Assembly (NCBI RefSeq): GCF_000820045.1
Contig: NZ_CDBJ01000055.1
Location: 1 to 64,000, forward strand
DNA from: Aeromonas rivuli
GTDB taxonomy: Bacteria; Pseudomonadota; Gammaproteobacteria; Enterobacterales; Aeromonadaceae
Direction: 5' to 3'
Length of the DNA: 64,000 nucleotides
The position numbers and the translations under genes were made by a program. Of the stretch, positions 1 to 9,701 are shown piece after piece. Under the pieces are notes generated by a model. That model had not been told where the DNA came from. It ran no database searches and saw nothing but the letters and a program-made list of their open reading frames with translations. Position 1 is the stretch's first letter. Every line of letters begins with the position of its first letter.

Positions 1-17
1 TTTCCGGATGAAGTTTT

Positions 18-135
18 TGCCTGGCGGCCATAGCGCCGTGGACCCACCTGATCCCATGCCGAACTCAGAAGTGAAACGCGGTAGCGCCGATGGTAGTGTG
101 GCATTCGCCATGCGAGAGTAGGACACTGCCAGGCT
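18..135 (+). rRNA. rrf: 5S ribosomal RNA, copy 1
   Basis: About 118 nt that follow the enterobacterial 5S pattern from TGCCTGGCGGC to the complementary 3' end near ACTGCCAGGC. The conserved internal stretch around CCGAACTCAGAAGTGAAA is intact. It is the distal part of an rRNA operon whose 16S and 23S genes lie outside the window to the left. The ends are set by base pairing and could move by one or two bases. Confidence 0.95.
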
Positions 136-239
136 CCTAATTACGGTCACAGCGATGTGACTGGTCGTGTAACAACGTCAGGTTGTTGCGGACAACAGAT
201 TGAGATAACGCACACAGTGTGTTCTTTACCGGTTAGTGT

Positions 240-315
<76 letters not shown>

Positions 316-339
316 GTTTTAAGTTAGTGATACAGCTTT

Positions 340-457
340 TGCCTGACGGCAATAGCGCCGTGGACCCACCTGATCCCATGCCGAACTCAGAAGTGAAACG
401 CGGTAGCGCCGATGGTAGTGTGGCATTCGCCATGCGAGAGTAGGACACTGTCAGGCA
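340..457 (+). rRNA. rrf: 5S ribosomal RNA, copy 2
   Basis: Second 5S gene, nearly identical to the copy at 18-135. The terminal stem carries a compensatory change: GACGG at the 5' end is matched by CTGTCAGGC at the 3' end. It is followed directly by the operon terminator. Confidence 0.95.
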
Positions 458-470
458 CCTATTTAGAAGA

Positions 471-495
471 GGCCTCCCATGCGGGAGGCCTTTTT
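471..495 (+). terminator. rRNA operon terminator
   Basis: The inverted repeat GGCCTCCC/GGGAGGCC with a four-base loop is followed by five T residues, 13 bases after the second 5S gene. This is an intrinsic terminator ending the rRNA operon. Confidence 0.9.
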
Positions 496-640
496 GCTTT
501 CTGCACATGAATCGCCTCACCTTGTTTCGTCTCTTTCTCATCCCCCTCCATCCGGTTAAGCTGATCCCCCTGTCACCGAGGCTCTGAGCCCCGGTTCTCT
601 GACCTCATTTCGGATGAGGTGACTCTGATGGAGGTTGTCT

Positions 641-1621
641 GTGCGTCTGGATCCCTTTACCTGTCTGCTCATCCTGGTGGTGAGTCTGGCCTCTTTCTTC
701 CCCTGTGAAGGTCAGCTGGCCCTCTGGTTTGCCACCCTCACCAAGCTGGCGGTGGCGTTGTTGTTCTTCATGCATGGCGCCAAGTTGTCACGGCAGAACC
801 TCATCGCCGGGCTGGGTCACTGGCGGTTGCATCTGGTGGTGATGGCCAGTACCTTCCTGCTGTTTCCGCTACTGGGGCTGTTGCTTACCCCCCTGGTCCC
901 CCAGTGGCTGAGCCCGGCCATCTACCTCGGTTTTCTTTATCTCTGTGCGCTGCCAGCAACGGTGCAATCGGCGATTGCCTTCACCTCAATGGCGGGGGGC
1001 AATGTCTCGGCCGCTGTGTGCAGTGCCTCGGCGTCCAGCATACTTGGCATCTTCCTCTCCCCAATTTTGGTGGGCCTGATGATCGATGTGCAAGGCGCGG
1101 AGGTGGACACCTGGCACTCCATCCAGTCCATCATGGTGCAGTTGATGTTACCGTTCGTGGTAGGTCATCTCTCTCGACCACTGATCGCTTCTTGGATCGA
1201 CTCCCACCGACCACTGATCGGCAAGCTGGATCAAAGTTCCATCCTCCTGGTGGTCTATACGGCCTTCAGCGAGGCTGTGGTGCAGGGTATCTGGCATCAG
1301 GTAGGTTGGTATGACCTGGGCAGCATAGTGCTGCTGAGCTGCCTCTTGCTGGCCCTGATACTGGCCTGGAACGTCTGGATCAGTCGTCGGCTTGGTTTTT
1401 GCCGAGCAGATGAGATCACCATTGTGTTTTGCGGTTCCAAAAAGAGTCTGGCAAACGGCGTGCCCATGGCCAATGTGCTGTTCCCAGCCGCCAGTGTTGG
1501 AGTCATGGTGTTGCCACTGATGATCTTCCACCAGATCCAGCTGATGGTGTGCGCCGTGCTGGCGCGTCGCTACCGAGAGGGTAGTGGTGCTCATGCCGCA
1601 CTGGCCGATGGCCGCGAGTGA
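641..1621 (+). CDS. SBF-like (YfeH-type) bile acid:sodium symporter family transporter
   Basis: A 326-residue inner-membrane protein made almost entirely of hydrophobic helices (about ten). The C-terminal part with GSKKSLANG and a long hydrophobic run ending LARRY resembles the YfeH/SBF-like branch of the bile acid:Na+ symporter superfamily. I chose the GTG at 641 because GGAGG (630-634) sits 6 bases upstream; an in-frame TTG at 635 touches the ribosome-binding site. The gene stands alone, and a small hairpin (CCTCAT/ATGAGG, 603-618) lies just upstream. The substrate is unknown; the family name does not imply bile acid transport in bacteria. Confidence 0.8.
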   Translation: MRLDPFTCLLILVVSLASFFPCEGQLALWFATLTKLAVALLFFMHGAKLSRQNLIAGLGHWRLHLVVMASTFLLFPLLGLLLTPLVPQWLSPAIYLGFLYLCALPATVQSAIAFTSMAGGNVSAAVCSASASSILGIFLSPILVGLMIDVQGAEVDTWHSIQSIMVQLMLPFVVGHLSRPLIASWIDSHRPLIGKLDQSSILLVVYTAFSEAVVQGIWHQVGWYDLGSIVLLSCLLLALILAWNVWISRRLGFCRADEITIVFCGSKKSLANGVPMANVLFPAASVGVMVLPLMIFHQIQLMVCAVLARRYREGSGAHAALADGRE

Positions 1622-1631
1622 CTAGAAAGCA

Positions 1632-1656
1632 AGCCCCGCTCGAGCGGGGCTTTTTG
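1632..1656 (+). terminator. terminator between the SBF transporter and ovoA
   Basis: The perfect inverted repeat AGCCCCGCT/AGCGGGGCT is followed by a T run on the + strand. It sits between two convergent genes, ends the transporter transcript and may also serve ovoA from the other side. Confidence 0.88.
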
Positions 1657-1682
1657 TTATCCGGATGTGAGCGAAGGGGGGA

Positions 1683-3830
1683 TCAGCGCTTGCGCCAGAT
1701 GGTGAGCTGGGCAAGGGTGTGCTGATGTTTGCGGGCCGTCTCGCGAATGACGAAGGGAATATCGCGTGGTTCGCATAGCTCTTCAAACTCCGCGGCCAGC
1801 AAGCGTTGCAGTGCTTGATGGGTGCTGAGTGCTTCACCATTCTCACGCACACCACCTAGCCAGTTGGCCTTGGGGGTGTACTCCTCGAGCCAGGTGTAAG
1901 GGCTGGTGAGCATCAGCAGACCGCCGGAACGCAATCTGGGTGAGATGTCGCGCAGGAAGCGGGCAGGCTCACGCAGCCGATCGATAAGGTTGGAGGCGAG
2001 CACCAGATCGTAGTGATCGTATTTTGGTTTGAGGTTGCAGGCATCCCCCTGGCTGAAGTGGATGCGCGCGGCCTGTGCGGGGCCGAGATCATGTTCGGTG
2101 AGACGCGCCTCGCAATATTGCACCAGGTCTCCCTCCTGGGGCAGGGCGTAACGAAAGCTGTCCTGCTTGGCAAGGGAGAGGGCGACATCGATGAAGCGGG
2201 CCGAGTAATCCACTCCATCCACATGTTGGAAGTGGCGGGCCAGCTCGAAGCTGGCGCGGCCGGTGGCGCAGCCTATGTCGAGCGCCCTCTGGCGGTTGCT
2301 GCACAGTTCGCTGGCGATATCGGCCAGGGTCTTGGCGTAGTTGGCCACGCCAAAATGGCTGGGACCGTACTGGAAATCCAGATATTGGGCCACTAGGGCA
2401 TCGGTTTCGTAAGGGTTCACTATGACGGGTTCCTGATAGCGGGAGACCAGATAGCGGAAACCCGCATGCTGGAAGAAGTGGCGGCGAAAGGCATAGCGAG
2501 CCGATTTGAGCGCCTCGTTGCCGGTGGAGATCCAGCTTCCCCCCTTGATCAGCGTGTGCTTGCCGTCGAAGGTGGGGGTGGAGAAATCATCGTAGAGAGG
2601 GTGAACCTGGAATCCCTCGAAGCCGTCGATGGCGGTGCCTGTCCACTGCCAGACGTTGCCGACCAGATCGCAGAACTCACCCTGGGGGAACATATCGACC
2701 GGACAGGGGGAGGCGAAACCGGCCAGATTGATATTGCCAGGGGCCCGATGCCAATCGGGTTGATCCCCAGCCAGTTGCTCCCGTAGCCGTGCCCACTGCG
2801 CCTCGCTCGGCAGCTGGATGGGCAGCCCGGTCTTGGCCGATTTCCAGCGACAGAAGGCGGCAGCCTCCAGCTGGTTGACCTCTACCGGCCAGTCCCAGGG
2901 CATGGCAACCACTTCGGTCATCAGCCGCAGTTGCAGCTGATCGGGGCTTGCCAGTTCGCCGAGCCAGAAGCTGGGCATCTGGGCCCCGGCGTATTGGCGC
3001 CAGCCCCAACCCTCCTGATCCCACCAGGTTTGCGTCTGATAACCGCCATCCTGCACGAAGGCAAGGTATTCGCCATTGCTCACCAGCAGGCGGCTGGCCT
3101 GGAAGGCCTCGATGTCAAGGCTGCGAGTGCCATATTCGTTGTCCCAGCCATAGGTATCATCGCGCTTGCCTAGCGTTATCTGGCCCCCGGTTATCGGTAA
3201 CAAGCTGTTGCCTGGCACTTCGCTCAGGTGGTGGCGCGCCCGTTGGCAAGCGGGCCAATAGGGCTGGCTGCGCACCCAGTCCAGTGGCAGCTGGCGGATC
3301 AATACGCTCGAGGTTTCGAGGTGGATGCGCTCATGCTCTATGCCCATGAGGATCACCCAGGCCGGGCTCTGCCAGTCGATGGGCAGAGTGATGGGCATCT
3401 GATTGATGAAGTCGATGACCCGGGCGCGCACCTTGCCGCGATAGCTGCGCAGCGCCTCCACCCTGGGCCAGTCATAGTGAGTCTCGTCAAGATCGTCCCA
3501 GCTCATTTCGTCGACGCCGATGGCGACCATGGCCTCTATGTCGGCGTCGATACGCCTCTCGATGAGGCGGGCGGCCAGCAGCTTGTTGATGAAGAAGGCG
3601 GCCGTGTGGCCGTAATAGAAGATCAGCGGATGGCGCAGGGAGATGGCCTTGCTGAACCAGGCTCGGGGGTCGGCCAGGCAATCGAACAGGCTGTCATAGA
3701 GATCGAAGGTCTGACAAAAATAAGTGAGAATTTCACGGCGTTTGACCTCCGGATCCTGACCGGTCAGCAACAGGGTACGGGTCGGCTCGGGCAGCTCCGT
3801 GGTGGTCACGCTAAGAGTGGCTGGGATCAC
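1683..3830 (-). CDS. ovoA: OvoA: 5-histidylcysteine sulfoxide synthase with SAM methyltransferase domain (ovothiol biosynthesis)
   Basis: A 715-residue protein with the three-part OvoA layout. The N-terminal DinB-like region carries the iron-binding HxxxHxE motif (H166, H170, E172). A formylglycine-generating-enzyme-like domain follows, with GNVWQW (391-396) and GGSW (430-433). A C-terminal class I methyltransferase has its SAM motif ALDIGCATG at 516-524. OvoA joins cysteine to the C5 of histidine through a sulfoxide; the methyltransferase domain methylates the product toward ovothiol A. The partner lyase (OvoB) is not in this window. GTG start, with AGGAG 7 bases upstream. It lies downstream of priA in the same direction, with about 210 bp between them. 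EgtB of ergothioneine synthesis is the alternative, but the fused methyltransferase favours OvoA. Confidence 0.9.
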   Translation of the reverse strand: MIPATLSVTTTELPEPTRTLLLTGQDPEVKRREILTYFCQTFDLYDSLFDCLADPRAWFSKAISLRHPLIFYYGHTAAFFINKLLAARLIERRIDADIEAMVAIGVDEMSWDDLDETHYDWPRVEALRSYRGKVRARVIDFINQMPITLPIDWQSPAWVILMGIEHERIHLETSSVLIRQLPLDWVRSQPYWPACQRARHHLSEVPGNSLLPITGGQITLGKRDDTYGWDNEYGTRSLDIEAFQASRLLVSNGEYLAFVQDGGYQTQTWWDQEGWGWRQYAGAQMPSFWLGELASPDQLQLRLMTEVVAMPWDWPVEVNQLEAAAFCRWKSAKTGLPIQLPSEAQWARLREQLAGDQPDWHRAPGNINLAGFASPCPVDMFPQGEFCDLVGNVWQWTGTAIDGFEGFQVHPLYDDFSTPTFDGKHTLIKGGSWISTGNEALKSARYAFRRHFFQHAGFRYLVSRYQEPVIVNPYETDALVAQYLDFQYGPSHFGVANYAKTLADIASELCSNRQRALDIGCATGRASFELARHFQHVDGVDYSARFIDVALSLAKQDSFRYALPQEGDLVQYCEARLTEHDLGPAQAARIHFSQGDACNLKPKYDHYDLVLASNLIDRLREPARFLRDISPRLRSGGLLMLTSPYTWLEEYTPKANWLGGVRENGEALSTHQALQRLLAAEFEELCEPRDIPFVIRETARKHQHTLAQLTIWRKR

Positions 3831-4038
3831 GCTCTGACTCCTTGTCTGAATTCTGGTTATCGAAAGAGAGCTATATACGCATCAGATGTCAGTTATGGGT
3901 CAATAGACCCGACTCACGGCGAAAAACGTGCATTTGGCCCTTGAGCATAGCCAATGACGAGGCGGGCTTGCTGCTTGGCAATATGGGATTGGGGCTGGTC
4001 CCAGCGACCCTTAACCCCTTGGGCCCGCTTAACTTAGC

Positions 4039-6249
4039 TCAATTGAGTTCGGTGGGATCTATGTCCAGGCTCCAGCGCACCTTCTTGGTTTCGGTCCAGC
4101 CATCCAGCTCCTTCACCGCCCAATCCAGCAGCTGGGCCAGGGGGGCCCGGTTCGGCCCCTGCACCAGCAGCTGCATCCGGAACTTGCCCGCCTTGCGCTC
4201 CATGAAGCCGCTGATGGGGCCCAGCACCTGCACATGGGGATAGCGGGCGCTGCGCAGGGTATCGGCGAGGCGGGTGAGGAACAGCTGCACCTCGTCCCGG
4301 CCGGTGGCCTCGGCCCGGAACAGTCCCTGATAGCTGAACGGCGGCAACCCCAGCAGGCGGCGCTCCTTGAGCGCCGTGTCGGCGAAGTGGCCGTAACCGT
4401 TCTGGGTCAAGTCCTGCAGCAGGGCGTGCTCGGGGTGGTGGCTCTGCAACACCACCAGCCCGGGCTTGCTGGCGCGACCGGCCCGGCCCGCCACCTGGGT
4501 GTAGAGCTGGGCCAGCTTCTCGGCGGCGCGAAAATCGGCGGAAAACAGGGCGCCATCCACATCCAGCAGACCCACCAGGGTTACGTCCGGGAAGTGGTGG
4601 CCCTTGGCCAGCATCTGGGTGCCGATCAGGATCTTGTACTTGCCCGCCTTGATGTCGCCGAGATGGGTCTCCAGCTCGCCTTTGCGGCGGGTGTTGTCCC
4701 TGTCGATGCGCACCACAGGGTAGTGGGGGAAAACGGTAGTGAGCAGCTGTTCAAGCTGTTCTGTGCCGACCCCTGAACCGATCAGCTCGTTGCTGCCACA
4801 CTCCGGGCAGCTATGAGGCAGCGGGCGCACGCTGTCGCAGTGGTGGCAGTGCAGCCGCCGTCCGGCCTGATGCCAGGTGTACCAGGCATCGCAACGCTCG
4901 CAGGCGGCGCTCCAGCCGCACTGGTGGCAGATCAGCGACGGTGCATAGCCACGGCGGTTGAGAAACAGCATCACCTGGTTGCCGGCCGCCAGGTGCGACC
5001 CCATCAGCTGCTCCAGCTGGGGGGAGAGCCCGGCCTGCAGCCGCACGCTCTTGATGTCCAGGATCACCTGGCGGGCGGTCTGGGCGTTGCCGGCGCGCCG
5101 GGTCAGGCTGAGGTGGTGGTACTTGCCGGTGCGGGCATTGTGCAGCGTCTCCAGCGAGGGGGTGGCAGAGCCGAGCAGGATTGGGATACCGGCGCGATGG
5201 GCCCGCATCACCGCCAGATCCCGGGCGTGATAGCGAAAACCATCCTGCTGCTTGAAGGAACCGTCGTGTTCCTCGTCGATGATGATGATGCCGAGGTTCT
5301 TGAACGGGGTGAACACCGCGGAGCGGGTGCCGATCAGGATGGCGGCGCCGCCGTCGCGGCAGGCGAGCCAGGCGTCGAGCCGCTCCCTGTCGTTCATGGC
5401 TGAGTTCATCGCCACCACGGGCACCTGGAAGCGGCGCCGGAAGCGGTTGATGGTCTGGGGGGTGAGACCAATTTCGGGCACCATCACCAGCGCCTGTTTG
5501 CCCGCCTTGAGCAGGGGCTCGAGGATGCTCAGGTAAACCTCGGTCTTGCCCGAGCCAGTGATGCCATCGAGCAGGAAGGCGCCGAACTGATCGCTCTGAC
5601 TGGTGATGGCGGAGACCGCCAGCGCCTGCTCGCCGTTGAGGCGCAGCCCCTCCCCCGCCTCGAAGCGACTCGCCCAGTCCCCCTCATGGCTCGGCTCCAG
5701 GCTGCGTCTCTCCAGCAACCCCTTCTTCTCCAGGGCGGTGAGCGCCGCACTCTGGATCTCTTCGAGCTTGAGGGCGGAGGGGGTCTGGGGTCCCTTGCGC
5801 AACAGGGCCAGGGCTTGCTGCTGCTTAGGCGCGCGCTTGAGCTCGTTGAGATCGACTGCCATCCCGGCTTCGGTGGCAAACCAGAACTCCAGCTCGCGGT
5901 AGGCGGTGGGTTCCCCCTTGCGCACCAGCGCCGGCAAGGCGTGGGGCAGCACCTCTCCCAGGGGATGCTGGTAGTAGTTGGCACTCCAGGCCATCAGCGC
6001 CAGTATGTCCGGGCCCAGCACCGGCTCGCTGTCCAGCACCCGTTTTATCGGTTTGAGCTTGGCGCGGGGCACCTGACTCTCGGCCGGGTGATCCACCACC
6101 AGGCCGACCAGGGTCTGGGGGCCAAAGGGGATCTCGACCCGGCAACCGGGCGCAGGCAGGGGCAGGGGGGAGAGATAGTCGAAATGACGGCGAAGAGGAA
6201 CCGGCACTGCGACACGAACCAGATCAAGCGTTTGCGATGAATCCACCAA
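4039..6249 (-). CDS. priA: primosomal protein N' / replication restart helicase PriA
   Basis: A 736-residue superfamily 2 DNA helicase that reloads the replisome at stalled forks. It has the N-terminal 3'-DNA-binding domain (VAVPVPLRRHFDYL), Walker A GITGSGKT at 229-236, a DEEH Walker B box, and the paired zinc-binding cysteines (CHQCGW, CERC, CHHC, CPEC) typical of PriA. The length matches E. coli PriA (732). No ATG is available at the start; TTG at 6249 and GTG at 6246 are both possible, with only a weak AGG upstream. It is divergent from rpmE, the same arrangement as in E. coli. Confidence 0.96.
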   Translation of the reverse strand: MVDSSQTLDLVRVAVPVPLRRHFDYLSPLPLPAPGCRVEIPFGPQTLVGLVVDHPAESQVPRAKLKPIKRVLDSEPVLGPDILALMAWSANYYQHPLGEVLPHALPALVRKGEPTAYRELEFWFATEAGMAVDLNELKRAPKQQQALALLRKGPQTPSALKLEEIQSAALTALEKKGLLERRSLEPSHEGDWASRFEAGEGLRLNGEQALAVSAITSQSDQFGAFLLDGITGSGKTEVYLSILEPLLKAGKQALVMVPEIGLTPQTINRFRRRFQVPVVAMNSAMNDRERLDAWLACRDGGAAILIGTRSAVFTPFKNLGIIIIDEEHDGSFKQQDGFRYHARDLAVMRAHRAGIPILLGSATPSLETLHNARTGKYHHLSLTRRAGNAQTARQVILDIKSVRLQAGLSPQLEQLMGSHLAAGNQVMLFLNRRGYAPSLICHQCGWSAACERCDAWYTWHQAGRRLHCHHCDSVRPLPHSCPECGSNELIGSGVGTEQLEQLLTTVFPHYPVVRIDRDNTRRKGELETHLGDIKAGKYKILIGTQMLAKGHHFPDVTLVGLLDVDGALFSADFRAAEKLAQLYTQVAGRAGRASKPGLVVLQSHHPEHALLQDLTQNGYGHFADTALKERRLLGLPPFSYQGLFRAEATGRDEVQLFLTRLADTLRSARYPHVQVLGPISGFMERKAGKFRMQLLVQGPNRAPLAQLLDWAVKELDGWTETKKVRWSLDIDPTELN

Positions 6250-6277
6250 GGGTTGCCTATTTTTTCTGCGAAGCCAC

Positions 6278-6305
6278 TTGCCTGCTATCAGGCATTTCCT
6301 ATATT
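6278..6305 (+). promoter_or_regulatory. probable rpmE promoter
   Basis: TTGCCT (6278-6283) and TATATT (6300-6305) are separated by 16 bases, a good sigma-70 match. It would give a leader of about 80 nt before the L31 start at 6394. Confidence 0.55.
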
Positions 6306-6393
6306 ATTCGCAGCCTTTGAAACTGTGTTCAACAATCGTGTGGTGTCCGACAAGAGATCGGATGGCGACACGGCCTGATAATTGAGGTTGTCC

Positions 6394-6609
6394 ATGAAAG
6401 CTAATATCCATCCTGAGTACGTCGCCATCACCTGCAAATGTTCTTGCGGTAACGTCATCAACACCTTCTCTACTCTGGGCAAAGATCTGAGCCTGGACGT
6501 ATGCTCCGCCTGCCACCCGTTCTATACCGGCAAGCAGAAAGAAGTTTCTAGCGGCGGCCGCGTAGACAAGTTCAACAAGCGTTTCGGTGGTCTGACTGCC
6601 AAGAAGTAA
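6394..6609 (+). CDS. rpmE: 50S ribosomal protein L31 (zinc-binding form)
   Basis: A 71-residue protein starting MKANIHPEY and ending with NKRFGG plus a short tail, as in the E. coli L31 family. Zinc ligands are kept (C16, C18, C37, C40), so this is the C+ form that stores zinc, not the zinc-free L31B. TGAGG precedes the ATG at 6394; a longer in-frame start at 6382 lacks a ribosome-binding site. Divergent from priA, single-gene unit with its own terminator. Confidence 0.97.
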   Translation: MKANIHPEYVAITCKCSCGNVINTFSTLGKDLSLDVCSACHPFYTGKQKEVSSGGRVDKFNKRFGGLTAKK

Positions 6610-6635
6610 TCTTACTTCTGAAGAATCCTGAAAAG

Positions 6636-6658
6636 GGCGCCCATCGGGCGCCTTTTTT
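6636..6658 (+). terminator. rpmE terminator
   Basis: The inverted repeat GGCGCCC/GGGCGCC with a three-base loop is followed by six T residues, 26 bases after the rpmE stop. Confidence 0.9.
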
Positions 6659-6757
6659 GTTGCCCGGCGTTCTGTATTGGTCCGGATTACCCTATGGTGA
6701 GGGGCGGATCATGGCAAGGGCCATGACGGGGTGGGTTGAGATCTAAGGAGCGTCGGG

Positions 6758-8191
6758 ATGAGAAGTTGTCTGGTGATGGGGGCGGCCGGTTATATCGGAT
6801 CTCATTTAGTGCCCTATTTGCAGGAGGCGGGGCACAGGGTGATCGCCGGGGCCCGTCGCCCCTGTCGCCTGCCTGCCGGGGTTGAGTTCCGCCTGGCCGA
6901 TGTGCTCAAGCCCGATAGCCTGCCTGAAGCCCTGGCCGGGGTGGATACCGTCTTCTATCTGGTGCATGCCATGGGGGCCGGTGCCAACTTCCATCGCCTC
7001 GAGCAGCAGGGGGTGAAGAATTTTGCCGCCGCCGCCCATGCCGCCGGGGTGCGCCGCATCATCTATCTGGGCGCCATCCAGCCTGAACAGTGCAACAGTC
7101 GCCACCTCAACTCCCGCCGCCACTGCGGCGAGCTGTTTCGTGCCTCCGGGGTGCCGACGGTGGAGTTGCGTTCCGGCATCATCATAGGGCCCGGTTCGGC
7201 GGCGTTCGAGGTGATGCGGGATCTGGTGTTCAACCTGCCGCTCATGGTCACGCCGAAGTGGGTGCGCTCCCGCACGCCGCCCATCGCCCTCTCCAACCTG
7301 CTCCACTACCTCGGCGGTCTGGTGGAGGCCGAAGGGGTTGATGGCGAGGTGCTCAACGCCGTGGGCCCGGAGCTGCTCAGCTACCAGCAGCAGTTGCAGC
7401 GCTTCGCCGCCCATATCGGCAAACGCTGCCCCATCATTCCCATTCCCTTGCTGACCCCGCGGCTCTCCGCCTGGTGGCTGCAGTTTGCCACCTCGGTGCC
7501 CCAACCAGTGGCCAAGGCCCTGGTCGGTGGCCTAAAGCACGACATCCCGGCCGATGATGGCCCCCTGCGAGCCCTGCTGCCCCAGACCCTGCTCAGCTTC
7601 GACGAGGCGCTGACCGAGAGTCTGGCGCTGGAGCAGAGGCTGGGTGCCGAGCAACAAGGGGAAGAGACGCCCCTGGGACTGCGCTGGCGCCATCCCGAGT
7701 ACGGCTTCTATGACAGGGTGGCCAGCGGCACCGCTCTCTCTCTGGCACCTCCTGAGGCGCTCTGGCAGGTGCTGCAAGGGCTGGGAGGAGAGCAGCGTTA
7801 CTTCTACATGAATAGCCTCTGGGCCATTCGGGAGTGGATGGATGCGGCCATCGGCGGCCCGGCCCTGACCCGTGGGCGCACCAACCCGGACCGTTTCGTG
7901 AAGGGAGACATGCTCGACTCCTGGCAGATCATCGGCGTGGAAGAGGGGCGCAGGCTGGCGTTGCTGTTCAACATGAAAGCGCCCGGGGTGGGGCGGCTCG
8001 AATTTTCTATCACCCCCGAACCCTCCGGCTTGACCCGGCTGACGGTTGCGGCTCACTGGCACCCGCAGGGGGCATGGGGGCTGGCTTACTGGCTCGCCAT
8101 GCTGCCCTTCCATCTGTTTATTTTCCAGGGGATGACGGAGGCGCTGGCGCGCCAGGCAGAAGAGTTGGTCGGCATTCCCGTGATGGACTGA
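6758..8191 (+). CDS. SDR-family NAD(P)-binding protein with C-terminal DUF2867 domain
   Basis: A 477-residue protein. The N-terminal half is an extended, atypical short-chain dehydrogenase with the nucleotide-binding loop GAAGYIGS (8-15), VFYLVHAMG and IIYLGAI. The C-terminal half resembles DUF2867, a START/polyketide-cyclase-like ligand-binding fold. AAGGAG precedes the ATG by a normal distance. It stands alone between rpmE and the malic enzyme gene. Proteins of this layout are common in proteobacteria, but the substrate is not known; a NAD(P)-dependent epimerase or reductase role is only inferred. Confidence 0.75.
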   Translation: MRSCLVMGAAGYIGSHLVPYLQEAGHRVIAGARRPCRLPAGVEFRLADVLKPDSLPEALAGVDTVFYLVHAMGAGANFHRLEQQGVKNFAAAAHAAGVRRIIYLGAIQPEQCNSRHLNSRRHCGELFRASGVPTVELRSGIIIGPGSAAFEVMRDLVFNLPLMVTPKWVRSRTPPIALSNLLHYLGGLVEAEGVDGEVLNAVGPELLSYQQQLQRFAAHIGKRCPIIPIPLLTPRLSAWWLQFATSVPQPVAKALVGGLKHDIPADDGPLRALLPQTLLSFDEALTESLALEQRLGAEQQGEETPLGLRWRHPEYGFYDRVASGTALSLAPPEALWQVLQGLGGEQRYFYMNSLWAIREWMDAAIGGPALTRGRTNPDRFVKGDMLDSWQIIGVEEGRRLALLFNMKAPGVGRLEFSITPEPSGLTRLTVAAHWHPQGAWGLAYWLAMLPFHLFIFQGMTEALARQAEELVGIPVMD

Positions 8192-8373
8192 AACCACATC
8201 TACGACTAAATGGGTAGTTATGGCCAGCATGGATTGCTGTTGAGTATGGGCTTAACAGCAATTTGGCGATATTTTCTGCTGGGAAAGCCCCGCTCTTTTC
8301 TTTATGATCCCAGCCCCTCGCCCAGGGCGAGTCACGCTTTCTCCCTTAATTCATCCATTGCCTCGGGGTTCCC

Positions 8374-9618
8374 ATGTCCGATCTGCGTCAGCAAGCGCTC
8401 GATTATCACGCTCAACCAGTTCCCGGCAAGATTGCCATCGCCCTCACCAAACCGGCCGAGACGGCGCGGGATCTGGCGCTGGCCTACAGCCCTGGCGTGG
8501 CCGAGCCGGTGCGCGAGATAGCCGCGAATCCGGATGATGCCTATCGTTACACCGGCAAGGGCAACCTGGTTGCCGTCATCTCCAACGGCACCGCCATCCT
8601 GGGGTTGGGCAATCTGGGGCCGCTGGCTTCCAAGCCGGTGATGGAGGGCAAGGCCTTGCTGTTCAAGCGCTTCGCCGGCATCGACGCCATCGACATCGAG
8701 GTCAAGCACGAGACCAGCGCGCAGTTCATCGACACTGTGGCGGCCATCGCCGACACCTTCGGTGGCATCAATCTGGAAGACATCAAGGCGCCGGAGTGTT
8801 TCGAGATCGAGCAAGCGCTGATCGCCCGTTGCGACATTCCTGTGTTTCACGATGACCAGCATGGCACCGCCATCGTCACCGCTGCCGGCCTGCTCAACGC
8901 CCTGGACATTCAGGGCAAGAGCCTGCCTGAGAGCCGCATCGTCTGCATGGGTGCGGGCGCGGCAGCCACCGCCTGCATGGACTTGCTGATCACCTGCGGC
9001 GCCCAGCCACAGAACATCTTCATGCTCGACCGCCAGGGGGTGATCCACGCAGGTCGCACCGATCTCAACCAGTACAAGCAGCGCTTCGCCAACGACACGC
9101 CGCTGCGCACCCTGATGGAGGTGATCGAGGGGGCAGATGTGTTCGTCGGCGTCTCCGGCCCGGATGTGCTGCCGGCCGAGGCGGTTGCCCTGATGGCACC
9201 GCGCCCGGTGATCTTCGCCTGCTCCAACCCGGATCCCGAGATCAAGCCCGCCCTGGCCCACGGGGTGCGCGATGACCTCATCATGGGCACGGGCCGTTCC
9301 GACTATCCGAACCAGATCAACAATGTGCTCTGTTTCCCCTTCATCTTCCGCGGTGCCCTGGACGTGCGTGCCAGCCGCATCAACGATGCCATGAAGGTGG
9401 CTGCGGTAGAGGCGCTCCGCGCCCTGGCCAAGGAGCCTGTACCGGCCGAGGTGCTGACCGCCGCCGGGGTGAATGCGCTCAGCTTTGGCAAGGATTACGT
9501 CATTCCCAAGCCGATGGATGCCCGCCTGCTGCCCAAGGTGGCCCGTGCCGTGGCCCTGGCCGCGGTAGCCTCCGGGGTAGCCCGCATTGCGCTGCCGGTT
9601 GACTACATGCTGGATTGA
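8374..9618 (+). CDS. malic enzyme, NAD(P)-dependent, short form without phosphotransacetylase domain
   Basis: A 414-residue oxaloacetate-decarboxylating malate dehydrogenase that makes pyruvate from malate. Visible family features are the N-terminal AYSPGVAEP segment, [25 protein letters not shown] in pieces across the substrate domain, FHDDQHGTA, and the dinucleotide-binding GAGAAATA. E. coli MaeB is about 759 residues because of a fused phosphotransacetylase-like domain; that domain is absent here and the gene ends cleanly at a strong terminator. Coenzyme preference cannot be read from the sequence by eye. Confidence 0.88.
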   Translation: MSDLRQQALDYHAQPVPGKIAIALTKPAETARDLALAYSPGVAEPVREIAANPDDAYRYTGKGNLVAVISNGTAILGLGNLGPLASKPVMEGKALLFKRFAGIDAIDIEVKHETSAQFIDTVAAIADTFGGINLEDIKAPECFEIEQALIARCDIPVFHDDQHGTAIVTAAGLLNALDIQGKSLPESRIVCMGAGAAATACMDLLITCGAQPQNIFMLDRQGVIHAGRTDLNQYKQRFANDTPLRTLMEVIEGADVFVGVSGPDVLPAEAVALMAPRPVIFACSNPDPEIKPALAHGVRDDLIMGTGRSDYPNQINNVLCFPFIFRGALDVRASRINDAMKVAAVEALRALAKEPVPAEVLTAAGVNALSFGKDYVIPKPMDARLLPKVARAVALAAVASGVARIALPVDYMLD

Positions 9619-9644
9619 GCCCAGGTTGTCAGGTTGGAAATAAC

Positions 9645-9673
9645 AGAAGGGGCCCCGTGATGGGGCCCCTTCT
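9645..9673. terminator. strong hairpin between the malic enzyme gene and asr
   Basis: The perfect 12-bp inverted repeat AGAAGGGGCCCC/GGGGCCCCTTCT has a five-base loop. It lies between convergent genes and probably acts in both directions, although the T run on each side is short. Confidence 0.75.
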
Positions 9674-9701
9674 CGCTTAAGGTGACGCCGAACCGTGGCG
9701 A

